Assembly: GCA_025716855.1 (NCBI GenBank)
Contig: JAIXMQ010000017.1
Location: forward strand, 310,001 to 374,000
Direction: 5' to 3'
Source of the DNA: Pilaira anomala
Lineage: Eukaryota > Mucoromycota > Mucoromycetes > Mucorales > Mucoraceae
DNA length: 64,000 nt
The notes under the pieces were generated by a model. It was not told where the DNA came from and made no database searches. It worked only from the letters and a program-made list of their open reading frames with translations. Position 1 is the stretch's first letter; each line of letters begins with the position of its first letter. Of this stretch, positions 1 through 11,355 are shown one piece after another. The position numbers were made by a program, and so were the translations under genes.

Positions 1-1467
1 GAATCATTAACACTTACTATACTATACGGGAAAAACATCACTTACAATATCGTTTTCAACAGCAAACATGTCTTCTTCATTTAGATTCTCGCCTAATAAT
101 AAAAAAAAATTGAATAGCGTGAATTACTGCTTAAGATATAAATTATTATGCTTACCTAAAATTCTACTTCCTTGTTCAGCTTCTCTAAAAACTCTAGGCT
201 TGATTGTGGATTCTGGTACTAATAGTTTTTTAAGTTTGATGTATATAAATATTTGTAATAATATGATTATTTTATTCTACTTACAATCCTGTTGCCTAGG
301 GGTATATGCGGACCATCGATTATCACAATAAGAATTTTTTAAATACAAGTGATTATGAAGTTCTTCAATTAATAAATCGTATAAGGACTATAAGTCTGTT
401 AAAACAAGTTCAAATTTTTGAAGCATATCAAAACCTACGTTCTTTTGTGAAGTAAGTGTTCGTCGGATATCATCCAAAGCGCCTATCTGCATCATATCAT
501 CGTTCATAATTTGCTTTAATGAGGACACTAATAACTTTGCAGCTCCCAGGAAATGTTTGCCATCTGTCATAGCATCGATTTTCTCAGGTGTTGTTCTCAA
601 TTCCTCTCTAGATGAAATATACAGATTAGAAGGTTATGATTTATATCAATTAGACTTGTATCTCATTACATTGTTTCTAAAATACTAAGCATTTCCTTAT
701 ACTGTTGTGATTTATACCAAAGGTTCAACAAATCGGTTCGCTTTTGAAGAAGTTCTTCTTTACATTTCTTTAAATTGGTTTTCATTTGGACAACTCTGCT
801 AGATGAATCTTATAATGTAAAGTACTTAGTCGCTGTATAATATACTATTTGCTTTCTCTTTCGTATTGCTTTACCATTAATATATTGTAATACACCGCCA
901 AATGTACCAATTGAGTTATTGAAACCTTTATAATAATCTATCGTTTTTTTTTTTCGGTTAGTTCTAACTCGGACGTGAAAAAAAAAAAAGCAAATTGATT
1001 ACCATTCACAATTGTTTTCAGGGCCGTATCCAAATTATGCATTACACGTTGAAACGCTTTAAAATCTTTCTTTCTTCCTACTGAACTATCATCCATAAGC
1101 TTCAAAGCAAGCGTAACTGGATCGAACTAGGAAAGAATAAGTAAGTAAACGTTGCGTTATTTTGTAGTTTCGGAAGCTGTTTATATTTACATCATCTTCG
1201 AGCATAAATTGCCAACCTTCGTGAATTTCTCTCAAAACAACTTTAAATATTCAACTTAGTATGATGATAACTTTATGCTTTTTTTTTAAAAAAAAGAAAA
1301 AGAAGTATTGATATACCTTCGAATTCAGAAAAGTCGCCTTGTACATCGTCATCGGGTTCAAAGTAATCTTGAGAAGGTTGACGAGCTATATATTTTTGTC
1401 GAACAATCGTTTTACTTCTAGAAGCTGACCCAGGTGAACCAGGCTGTAAGAAGGGATTATTGCTCAT
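1..1467 (-). CDS. SEC8: Exocyst complex component Sec8 (EXOC4), N-terminal part, partial at left edge
   Basis: Subunit of the exocyst, which tethers secretory vesicles to the plasma membrane. The ATG is at 1467 (starts MSNNPFLQPGSPG). About nine exons are readable on the minus strand before the edge, e.g. 1317-1467, 1191-1240, 1003-1126, about 867-938, then 439-602, 285-387 and about 160-223. Joined in frame they give the Sec8 N-terminal signatures: VLREIHEGWQFML, DPVTLALKLMDDSS, the GFNNSIGTFGGVL helix, LRTTPEKIDAMTDGKHFL, and LIEELHNHLYLKN. The apparent stop near 388 is intronic: a 51-nt intron (388-438, GTAGGT...TATAG) restores QKN-SLYDLLIEELHNHLY. The C-terminal Sec8 region lies outside the window. 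Family call is from recognised motif order; intron edges are by eye. Confidence 0.85.
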
Positions 1468-2461
1468 GAAGATAGTTCTTCTTTTTTTTTTTTACTCAAG
1501 AAAAAAAAAAGAGATGAATAAAAAGAAGCAAAGAAGTATACATGAAGGTCAATTTTAAACCTTGTTTGAAGTCCGCATACGTTGTCTAAAAAAGATAGTA
1601 ATCCAAATATGCCTTTTACACACATGTAAAGCTCTTTTTCAAATAGATTTCGGTACTGGAAACAGGTTTATATGTTAGCTCAAGAAAGTTATTCAGTGTA
1701 CATGAAGGTAATGTGAGATATTTTGCTTTATTTATTGAAGTGTATTCCACATTTCATGCATATGTATTATTAAAGAGGTGGGAAGATTGTCTTGTTCGTA
1801 ATAAATAACAATGAGCAGATATATACATAACTTGGCTTCACAATAAGGTGGCCTGAAATTCTAATAGATTAGGTGTTATCATCTCTTCAAAAATTACACG
1901 TTGCGTACAGCCAAATACTAAGGTTGTCAGTTGTCAGAAAACCTTAATTTGAAAACTATATGGCCTAAATTACTATTAGTGTAGTACTGAAATCACCATT
2001 AGTTTCCACTATATTATTTAATTAAAAATATAATGGTTTGTAAGGAGGAACAAGTTATTACATTCTTAATCTGATCATGTTCAAATAGCATACTGGTATT
2101 ATATATTCTTTTTATTGTATGTACAAGAAATACATACATACTTAAAATAAACAATTGTTTCTGGTAGTGTTATCTTGTCACAATAACTAATAAAGTAATT
2201 TATCTCTTTTTATACAGAAAGTACGGTAAGCTATATAGAGTTATTTGAATATACATGGAAACCCCATTGATACAAAGAATTACAATACAACCACTTGTAT
2301 CCAGTAATACTCGAAACTAAAAAACAAAATTGCATGATTCTATAGTTGTTACTCTTTATAAAAGTGAGAACAAAGACACCAATAGAATATATAACCATGA
2401 ACAAGACTTTTTTCTTTTCTTTTTTTTATATATATAGGTCGATTGTAATATTAATTGCAAA
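1468..2461. other. Intergenic, AT-rich, no gene seen
   Basis: Separates the divergently transcribed Sec8 and first secreted-protein genes, so both promoters should lie here. Poly-A/T runs sit directly upstream of the Sec8 ATG. No open frame with coding character or RNA gene was recognised. Confidence 0.5.
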
Positions 2462-3058
2462 ATGGTTCTAATCAGCTCAATTATAGCTTCTACTCTCCTT
2501 TTCGCTCATGGAATACATTCATATTGCGTTGGCAATAAGTTTAAAGACCTTACTACATTTTCCGTATCTAAACAGCATGCTGGAGATATATCTAGACCGT
2601 AACTAAACTTGGGGGGAGGGGTGGTGATAATAACTACATGACAATTAAACTTAAACTTGTATGATATAGAGATTTGGTATGGCTGAATATGCAAGCTGGT
2701 TCCAAAATGTGCTGTCCTATTGAGGATAGTCAATGTATCCCTGATAAAACTGGAGATAGTATCGTATTTTATTGGGTAAGTTTACTTTTTGACATCTTCG
2801 TGTATATATTCTTATTTTTGGTTTAAAAATTCAATAAATACATAGATTGGACTTCATCATGATTCAGCTCTTAAAACTGCTAGATGTACTTCAGGCGGAA
2901 TACTTAATCTTGGTGGTACAAAAGAGAATATGTATGTTGAATGTATTGATATGCACGGAAAATCGAATATGTATGAGTTAAAAGATGTTACTCAGTACGA
3001 TAGTTATACGTTCCAAGATACCACTGCCTGGAGATATGAAGAGCCTGAAACTCTTTGA
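2462..3058 (+). CDS. Small secreted six-cysteine protein, copy 1 (unknown family)
   Basis: Not a family I can name. Three exons: 2462-2598 (137 nt), 2670-2775 and 2846-3058; the sum is 456 nt, a 151-residue precursor. It starts with a hydrophobic signal peptide (MVLISSIIASTLLFAHGIHS), followed by a mature chain beginning YCVGNKFKDL. The mature chain has six cysteines in the order C...CC...C...C...C (motifs MCCPIED, ARCTSGG, YVECID). The downstream gene at 3636 is a clear paralogue with the same cysteine order, an exon 1 of identical length and the same intron phases (2, 0). The reading frame is invisible without splicing because each exon is short. Likely secreted and disulfide-stabilised; function unknown. 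Confidence 0.7.
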
Positions 3059-3635
3059 ATTAAATATAATCTTTATGTAACTGTTAAATAAAATTTTATG
3101 TTCAAATAGTTTAATAAATAACTCGGAGTCAATTAAAAAATAGTAGAGTTAACTATATTCATATTTAAATAATATATTTATATCAGTAATAAATAGTTAA
3201 TATACTGATCAGTAATTTTTAATATAAAGATATCGTCTACATAAATCTCTTATATAAATGTTTTTCCTAATTTCTATCTTCTTAATGGAAAAGATAGCAG
3301 AAGTTTTTATACATATGGCTTATTTAATGTGTGAGCATTGTAAATAATAATTAACCAGTACATACTACATTTATTTCCTTCTGTTACTATTGTTTTATTT
3401 ATAAAAACCTTTAGATAACAAGATATATCGTCTTGATAATGTTACTAGCTATATATATAAATATACAATGGTTGCTCATGTAAGGTTTTATATAAAAATA
3501 TGAATACCACTATTTGTTGTTATTGCGTTGTATATGTAAAAACAAAGACGACCATAGAATGTATATATATAAGCTGTTGGATATTATTTTTCTCTTTTTT
3601 TAAAAAATCAAATAACTATAATTTTATCTATCAAT
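3059..3635. other. Intergenic between the tandem secreted-protein genes
   Basis: AT-rich spacer holding the 3' end of copy 1 and the promoter of copy 2. A TATA-like ATATATATAAG lies near 3561-3572, about 65 bp before the copy 2 ATG. No other feature recognised. Confidence 0.4.
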
Positions 3636-4194
3636 ATGATTATGATTAAATTGTTTTTTATTTACATTCTTCTTTTCTCTCAAGCTCACTCTTTTTGTGT
3701 CTATAATAAACTTACTGATGGCTCTTCATTTTACGTTACTCAAACAATGGGGTCCGGAGCTGGTCTAGGAAGGTAAGTGTAATTTATTTGAAGAGAATGA
3801 AGACTTTGTTTTAACAAAAACTTATGTATACAGAGTGTTTACGCAACATATGGAACAAGGTGACAGAAGATGTTGCAACTATAAATTATTCGACTGCTCC
3901 AGTAATCGAAAAGATGATGTTATGGCTATATTTAGTGTGAGAGTTTGATGAAAGCAATTTTACTTTTATTTACAAGATTATTTAACAGAATCTACATAGA
4001 TTAAATTTAATTTTATTAGTGGTAAGGGCCCTTACGTTGATTTATATGGAAGGTGTACCACAGGTGGTGGCTTTACTATACACGGTAATGAAGATGACTA
4101 CTTTTATGAATGCATTGATGCAGGCAACTACCCTAATTTGCGTCGATTATCATTTAAAAAGGAAGAACTCTACACTGTGATAGGGACAGCGTAA
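3636..4194 (+). CDS. Small secreted six-cysteine protein, copy 2 (unknown family)
   Basis: Tandem paralogue of the gene at 2462. Exons are 3636-3772 (137 nt), 3834-3936 and 4000-4194; the sum is 435 nt, a 144-residue precursor. The signal peptide MIMIKLFFIYILLFSQAHS is followed by FCVYNKLTDGSSFYV, aligning with YCVGNKFKDLTTFSV of copy 1. Six cysteines keep the same order (RRCCNYK, FDCSS, GRCTTGGG, YECID). The third exon uses the acceptor at 3998-3999; the later acceptor at 4018 would put a stop in frame. The sequences have diverged strongly outside the cysteine framework, so the duplication is old or evolution is fast. Function unknown. Confidence 0.7.
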
Positions 4195-5684
4195 TATCTT
4201 TAGTTTGTTCGCTTTTACATTCAAATAAATAATTTAAAAAATCAGTATTTTTTAAAGCGTGCCTTATCAATGTCTTTATTATCATTCATATTTAATATTT
4301 CCAAGTATATTTTATTTGACTAAAATAATGGAACCAAGCTGCTATAGTTAGATGGATTGTTTATTAGCAACATTAATACCCATAAATTGTAAAAGTAATA
4401 GATATATTCGACTATATTAAGACTTAAGAAAGACCCAGTCAATAGTTACTCCATCTATTTTTTTTTCTGGGGATCTAATATTCCCGATAAAAGGCCCACT
4501 ACTATTTTATCTCGCTATTCCATCATGTGCACAAGAAAAAGTAATTCTTTCACACAGAGTTTGCATGGAAAAGCTCTTATGTCGATATAAAGCTTTGTTA
4601 TATGTCAATGGTTAGACATGATCCTACTACTAGGTTATGTTGTCAAATGGACAACAACTTTTAATTATCATTTATTACTATGAACCCGATGAAATGAAAG
4701 AAAACTCATTGATCCTTTTATATATTTAAACCCGTTACGAATAGAAAGGGAAAGCCCCCGAGACAGAGTATAATATAAAAGCTTGGGGGGGGGGTTCAAG
4801 TTATCACAAGCTTTAACTTTTTCCTAAACTGGTTTTCGAGAATATGACCAAATTTAGATCATTACTTTTTGAATCACGCAGGCACAACATTTTATGCCAT
4901 GCATTCAAAATATGACTTTTTCATACCTTTATATTTTACTACTTTTATACACATCATACGCCACTCGAGCGAATCATTTAGAACAATTCTATTAAAGAAC
5001 ATGACAAGTAATATTCTTCTTTTAGTAAAAGAGGCTTCGGTTAAATAATAGTAAATGATAAATGATACATTAGTCCCGCCCAGATTATTATTTATCATGC
5101 AGTTTTCTGGTAAAGTTACTTGTTTAGAGAACCGCTCACAATGAAATTATTACTTTTAGCTTCTGTGGTACAGAGACTGGCGTCATGGATGTTTTAGTTG
5201 TACTACATAGAAATAAGTCATAACAGAATGTGAAAATTTTAAAATATAATTGTCTTTACAATTAGAATTTGAGATAGAATCTTTTTTATTGATAATAATG
5301 ATAATAATAATAATAATTATAAAAGTAATACTAAATCAAGAAAGAAACAGGCATAGAACATTTAATGAATTAAACAAAAAGTGCTTAAATATGACGTATA
5401 ATAAAGTATATTGTATAGGAGAATTGAAACACTTGTTACACAATGGCTGGTTAAAACGATATATGTATTAATTCAAAGGGTTTTAAAAAGTGCAGACGGT
5501 AAAACAAATATTCCTTTATACCTGCGACGCGCGCGCGTGTAATGATTACAGAATTCAATATCAAGAATAGACTTGAAACTCCATTAAAAAAAAATCATTT
5601 GACTACATTCTGATAAACATCAATTTTGTTTTTGTTTTTTTTTTTTTCCTTTTTCTTTTTTCTTTATACAAAAATAACAACATT
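4195..5684. other. Intergenic, AT-rich, no convincing gene
   Basis: Contains a G9 tract near 4785-4795, (ATA/ATT)n-like simple sequence near 5290-5330 and a short GC-alternating stretch near 5525-5540. Two open frames of about 70 codons (4892-5098 minus, 5250-5471 plus) have low-complexity composition and no recognisable domain. I do not call them genes. The right end is the promoter region of NTE1. Confidence 0.4.
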
Positions 5685-8633
5685 ATGGAGTCCAATGTAC
5701 AAAACTCGTTACTTGCGAGTCCTTCAACAGATATAATATACAAAGCATCAGTAACCGCACCACAAGAACGATCTATGGTAACCAAGGTAATTGGGTTTGT
5801 TCCCATGTTACTTTTAAAGATGGTTGGATTCGCTACGATCACGATCCCACTCTTCTTTTATCGTATCCTTACCTGGTCCTTTACTTTACACTTGAATTTT
5901 TCTTCTTTATTGGTAATTTTAGCAGTAATGATTACCATTGCATATTTAATTGTTCGTTATCGTTTCTTGACAAAATATTCCCGTCTTAAAACGATTAATC
6001 CACCTAAAGTAGCCGTCGGTTTTGATTTACATCCAGATACGGAAGAAGATACCGAGAAACCAGGTTACAAGAATTATCCAGATGAATTTTTATCAGCCTT
6101 TTTATCGAGTATTAAAATCTTTGGATACTTGGAACAACCCGTGTTTCATGAATTGGCAAGACACCTTCAAACCAAGAAACTGTTGGCCGGGGATACTCTT
6201 TTTAGAAACCCGGAGCAAGAACGCTCGTTTTATATTGTAGTCGATGGACACGTGCAAATGTTTGTGAAGCCGGATAACGCCGATAATGAAGAGATTTCTG
6301 ATGATGAGGATGAAAGTGAAGAGGATACTTGGATTTCAACTGAAGATGATGATGAGGAAGATTTGTTATTGGGTAAAGGTCGAAAGAAGGACAAGTTTAG
6401 AAAATATACCTTGATTAATGAAGTAGGAGCTGGTGGTACCCTTTCTAGTTTATTCACCATCTTATCCATCTTTCGTGAAAGTTTCAATCGTTCTGAAGCA
6501 AAAGAAAAACAACGTCAGAAACCCACTGCTGCAAAGTCACATCTTTCTCGTATGGCTCCAAATGATATGAGTAGAGAAGCTTCTCATGATGAATGGAGAC
6601 AAGTCTTTCCTGGTCTCGAAGATGGTTTACCAAGCAATACTTCTTCTCGCCCTGATTCTGAATCAAGTGCATCTGGTCTTCGCAGAAGAAGCAAGACAAC
6701 ACATCAAGCTACAACTGAAGTTGAAGATACTTATTTTAAAGGGGATCTTGATACATTAGAAGGTTTATCTCATGATGGATCTAGTGTAGCTATGCCAATC
6801 CCACTTCGAAAGCTTTCTGCCTCTTCTGCTGCTTCACAACAACAAAAGCGACCTGGACTTTATTTGGGCCCATCACGTCGTTCTTATCGCTCAGTACATC
6901 CAAATATCATTGCTCGTGCCACTGTGGATACCACTTTAGCTGTAATTCCAGAAGAAGCATTTCACAAATTGACACAAAAGTTTCCTAAAGCAGCAGCACA
7001 TATTGTACAAGTGATCGTGACTCGATTCCAAAGAGTGACATTAATGACAAGTCATCGGTACCTAGGATTAACAAAAGAGTTATTACGCTTAGAAAAATTA
7101 GTGAATGAATCAGCTAGTTTACATTCTTTACCTTCTAATTTCTTTGCTCCCGGTGGTATGGATCGATTAAGACGCAAGTTTAATGATGAAGAAGCCTCCT
7201 CCGAAGATAATGATGGTAGTTTGGGTCCATCTGAAATCAGTCGAAGTGAAAGTTCAGGTATAATTCAAGCCATTGGTATCATTGATATTCCAGGTACACC
7301 TTCTTTACATATCAATAGTCCTGTTTCCAATAATTTGGGTAGCTCTCCTTCTGCAGGTGGATCACCTCATATGATGCGAAAGACTTTAAATCGAAGAGGT
7401 GAATATAGTATGGAAGATGATGAACATTTAAGAACTTCTGTGATGCGTTGTGTTTCAGATGCTTTAGGTATCAAATTAATGGTACCCAGTGAAGATCCAC
7501 CAAGCAAATTACCTTTTACCATGTCACCTCGCAACCCACGTCGATTTCCAAACGAGGAACGTCCTCGACCTCAATTTCCTATGGACTTGTTTTCTCATAC
7601 AGGCAGTACGGATTCGATGATGGAAGGGTTCGAAGATGATGACGATACTGATATCCGATCGACATCTTCTGGTGGAAATAATTCCGATATATTCAGCAAG
7701 AAGAGCAAGTCAGACCCTATTTCTCCTGATGATATTCAAATTTTGTATTTCCCAAAGGACGCTATCTTGGTTAGAGAAGGTGCTCATAATAACGGTTTGT
7801 TCTTTGTCATTGATGGTCTCTTGCAAGCTTCTATGACACCTGCAGTGGGTGAAGACGTCTTGGGCTCGCATGAATCAAGTCCTGCTGCTTTCAAGAGAAA
7901 GACACATACACGTCATTCGCTCAACCGAAAGAAATCTCGTATTGTTGAAACGGATTTTCAACCTCCCAAGGCACCTGATCGTAAGGGTCCTCCACCTAAT
8001 AGTACAAGTGCTAAACAAGATAAGGTGGTCGCTTCTGAAGCACCTGCAGGTCGTTCATATCAAAAGGATGAAAATAAAGATGATGAAGAAAAGGTCAAGA
8101 AACCATTGTTTATCATCAAGCCAGGTGGTTTAGCAGGTTACTTGGATGCTTTAACTGGGTTCCCTAGTTTTGTTGAAATTCGTGCTAAAACGGATACTTA
8201 TGTGGGTTATGTCTCCAAGAAACGTTTGGATCGAATTACAGATAAAAATCCTTCCGTCATGTTGAAATTGGCAAATCAACTTGTAGGTCATGTCAGTCCC
8301 TTAAGTAAGTAGATATACATGGATATATATATATAAATTGTAACCGTTTATTCACCTGTTCTTTTTTTTTTTTTTTTTTTTTTTTTAGTTCTTCATATTG
8401 ATATCTCGCTTGAATGGATGCAAGTGAATGCTGGTCAGATCATTTGCAGAGAAGGTGAACCAAGTGACGCTATCTATATGGTCCTCCACGGTCGTTTAAG
8501 AACAATTCACGAAAAGAAAGAAGGACAAATTGAAATCCTGGGTGAATTCGGTCAAGGCGACAGTGTTGGAGAATTAGAAGTCCTGAGTAAGTACTGAAAG
8601 CAAATTTTCAAATCCACTTTTTAACCAACCTTT

Positions 8634-8664
<31 letters not shown>

Positions 8665-10688
8665 GCTGGGGTACCTACTTCCTCTACGCTTCATGCGATT
8701 CGAGATACAGAACTTGCCCGTATGCCCAAAACACTCTTCAACGCACTTGCACTTCGTCATCCAGAAATCACGTTACAAATCAGTCGTACAGTTGCCTTCC
8801 GTTCACTTCAATTAGCCATGAACCGTAGTGCCCCGAGTCGTATGCAAAGTTCGAAAGTATTCCATCTTAACTCAGATGCCGATGCCTCTGCGGCTATTGC
8901 CTCTATCGGTAACGACGGCCCCAACAAGTATCCTGAACTCTATGGTCGAAACAATGTGAATCTCAAAACGATTGGTATCTTGCCCGTTAATTCCTCTGTT
9001 CCTGTAGTAGAATTCGCCGAGAATTTAAAGGCAGAGTTGCTTCATTCTGTCGGTGCAACTTGCGCGCTCCTGAACAGTGCTACGGTGACGAGCGTGATGG
9101 GTAAATATGCTTTCTCTAGATTAGGTAAATTGAAGATGGCTTCTTGGCTAGCGGAACAAGAAGAAAAGTATCGCATTGTATTGTATTTAGCAGATAGTGG
9201 GGTCACCTCTCCATGGACACGTACTTGTATTCGTCAAGCAGATTGTATTTTATTGGTAGGATTGGGTGATGGGGATCCTTCTGTAGGTGAATATGAACGG
9301 TATTTGATTAATATGAAGACAACTGCTAGAAAAGAACTAGTCCTTTTACATGCTGAAAGGTCTTGTGAATCTGGCTCAACACAAAATTGGTTAAAGGTGA
9401 GTTCAAACAAAAAAAAAAAAAAAAAAGGGAAACTATTTTATTCATGTCATTCTTATAGAGTCGATTATGGATTCAAGCACATCATCATATGTATATGCCA
9501 ATGAGACAACATACTTCCTTATCCACAGAAAAGTTTAGACCACCTTGGTTAGCAGAACAAGGTCGTAAAATGACCGCTGGGTCTATCAATATGTTAGCTA
9601 ATGTCAAGGATCAACTTAAAGAGTATTACTCAGCAGTACCCAACTTTGGTCGTTTATTAGAGGTCAAGAAATCCTCTGTGAATACATTAGGGTCTATGAG
9701 TTCACCAGCTCGAAATGATTTTGCTCGATTAGCCCGTCGTTTATGTGGTAAATCAGTAGCACTCGTGTTAGGCGGTGGAGGTGCACGTGGTATTGGCCAT
9801 GTGGGAGTGATTCAAGCGATTGAAGAAGCAGGGATTCCGATTGACATGATAGGCGGTACAAGTATTGGTAGTTTTGTGGGTGGACTCTATGCTCGTAACA
9901 TGGATCTTGTGTCAGTGATTGCACGTAGTAAGATGTTTGCAGGTCGAGTTTCGAGTATTTGGAGACAAATCATGGATCTCACGTATCCAGTGACAGCTTG
10001 GTTTACGGGTCATGAATTTAATCGAGCGGTGTGGAAGTGCTTAGGCGATAGTCAGATTGAAGATTATTGGTTACCGTATTTTGCGGTGACCACGAATATT
10101 ACGTTTTCAAGAATGGAAGTGCATACAACGGGTTATGCATGGCGTTATATTCGTGCGTCCATGTCACTTTCTGGCTATATGCCACCTATTTGTGATAACG
10201 GTAATATGTTAGTGGATGGTGGATATATGGATAATTTACCAGTTTCAGTTGCTAAGAATATGGGAGCGGATATTATTATTGCAGTGGATGTGGCTTCTGA
10301 AGATGATACGAGTCCAGTGTATTATGGAGATTCGATCAGTGGATGGTGGGCACTTTTACATGGATTTAATCCGTTCCGAACTTACAATGTACCCAGTATT
10401 GCCGATATTCAAAGTCGATTAGCGTATGTGAGTAGTGTCGCTACATTGGAAGAAGCTAAAGTGACGGATGGTACACTTTATCTCAAGTTACCTGTTCAAC
10501 AATGGGGTACCTTGGAGTTCTCAAAATACAATGATATCTTTCAAAAGGGGTATGATGTAGGTTCTGAGGTCGTGAATAAATGGAGAAAAGAAGGGTATGC
10601 GTCTGGTAGAATGACAGATGCAGATAAAGATTATGCTTTAACTGGAAAAGAAGTGAAAGGAAAGAGAGGAAGACGAAATAGTATTTAA
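5685..10688 (+). CDS. NTE1: Lysophospholipase NTE1 (neuropathy target esterase homologue)
   Basis: Deacylates phosphatidylcholine and lysophosphatidylcholine at the ER membrane. Four exons (5685-8304, 8389-8586, 8666-9396, 9459-10688) sum to 4779 nt, 1592 residues, near the usual fungal NTE1 size. The N-terminus has hydrophobic membrane segments (about residues 40-95). Cyclic-nucleotide-binding-like modules follow: a first near residues 150-440 interrupted by acidic and Ser-rich low-complexity inserts, then further modules around 685-880 and 890-980 (GQIICREGEPSDAIYMVL, GDSVGELEVL). The patatin domain carries GGGGARGIGH and the nucleophile motif GTSIG (Ser about 1318), with the Asp of VDGG at about 1436 completing the dyad. 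SRLWIQAHHHM spans the last intron. Introns contain T20+ runs before their acceptors. Confidence 0.93.
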
Positions 10689-11355
10689 ATAAACATTGAA
10701 CGATCTTTTTTTTAACTTGATTGCTATGACTCTTTTTTTTTTCGACATGAGTAGATTGTTTTCATTATAGCTACTTATATTAAAAATCTCACTTGTAAAA
10801 AAAAAAAAAAAAAAGGGGGCACTCTATTTTCTTATCCATGACCTAATGGACCCATTCGCCCTTCATATCCTGAAATACAAGTCTCGATCATCAGGATCAA
10901 TATAAACCTTTTTTTTTTTTGGTTCTTTGGCATTTATATCCGGTTGAACATTGGATTCAGGCACCACCTTTTATTATAGATGGTTGATTTCAAGTGAATG
11001 AAGAATGACTATAATAAAAACCTCCAGGAAATTTCTGTATATGGATATCACTTCTTGTCGAGTACTTGGTTATCTAAAGGGTATAAAGCAAGAGAGATTT
11101 AACATTTGTTTATAAAGTACTTCTTATTAGAAAGATGCATATGTTTCCTCTTTTCATCTGACTAAAAAAAAAATCTCGTATAATACTTACATAAAAAAAC
11201 ATTCGGTGTGGTCGTAACAAGTTGCCTTTTTTGAAAAGTACCAAAAAAAAAAAAAAAATCAAAATAAATAATGAAACTCTTTCTCTTTTTTTTTTTTTCT
11301 TCTTTTTTCTTTTTTTTTTTTGAATAAATAGAAAGACAAAGAAAAAAAAAGGAGA
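10689..11355. other. Intergenic, with a possible orphan terminal exon on minus strand
   Basis: Mostly homopolymer-rich spacer and the Nup133 promoter. A short minus-strand stretch at 10832-10869 reads GYEGRMGPLGHG then stop, directly after a TTTCAG acceptor. Nearby minus frames (about 10915-10960) are also open, but no complete gene could be assembled. Treated as unresolved. Confidence 0.25.

Noticed and set aside
388..600. Apparent stop codon truncating Sec8 after VLTDL
   Set aside because: A 51-nt intron with GTAGGT donor and TATAG acceptor removes it and restores the conserved LIEELHNHLYLKN segment, so the gene is not broken here.
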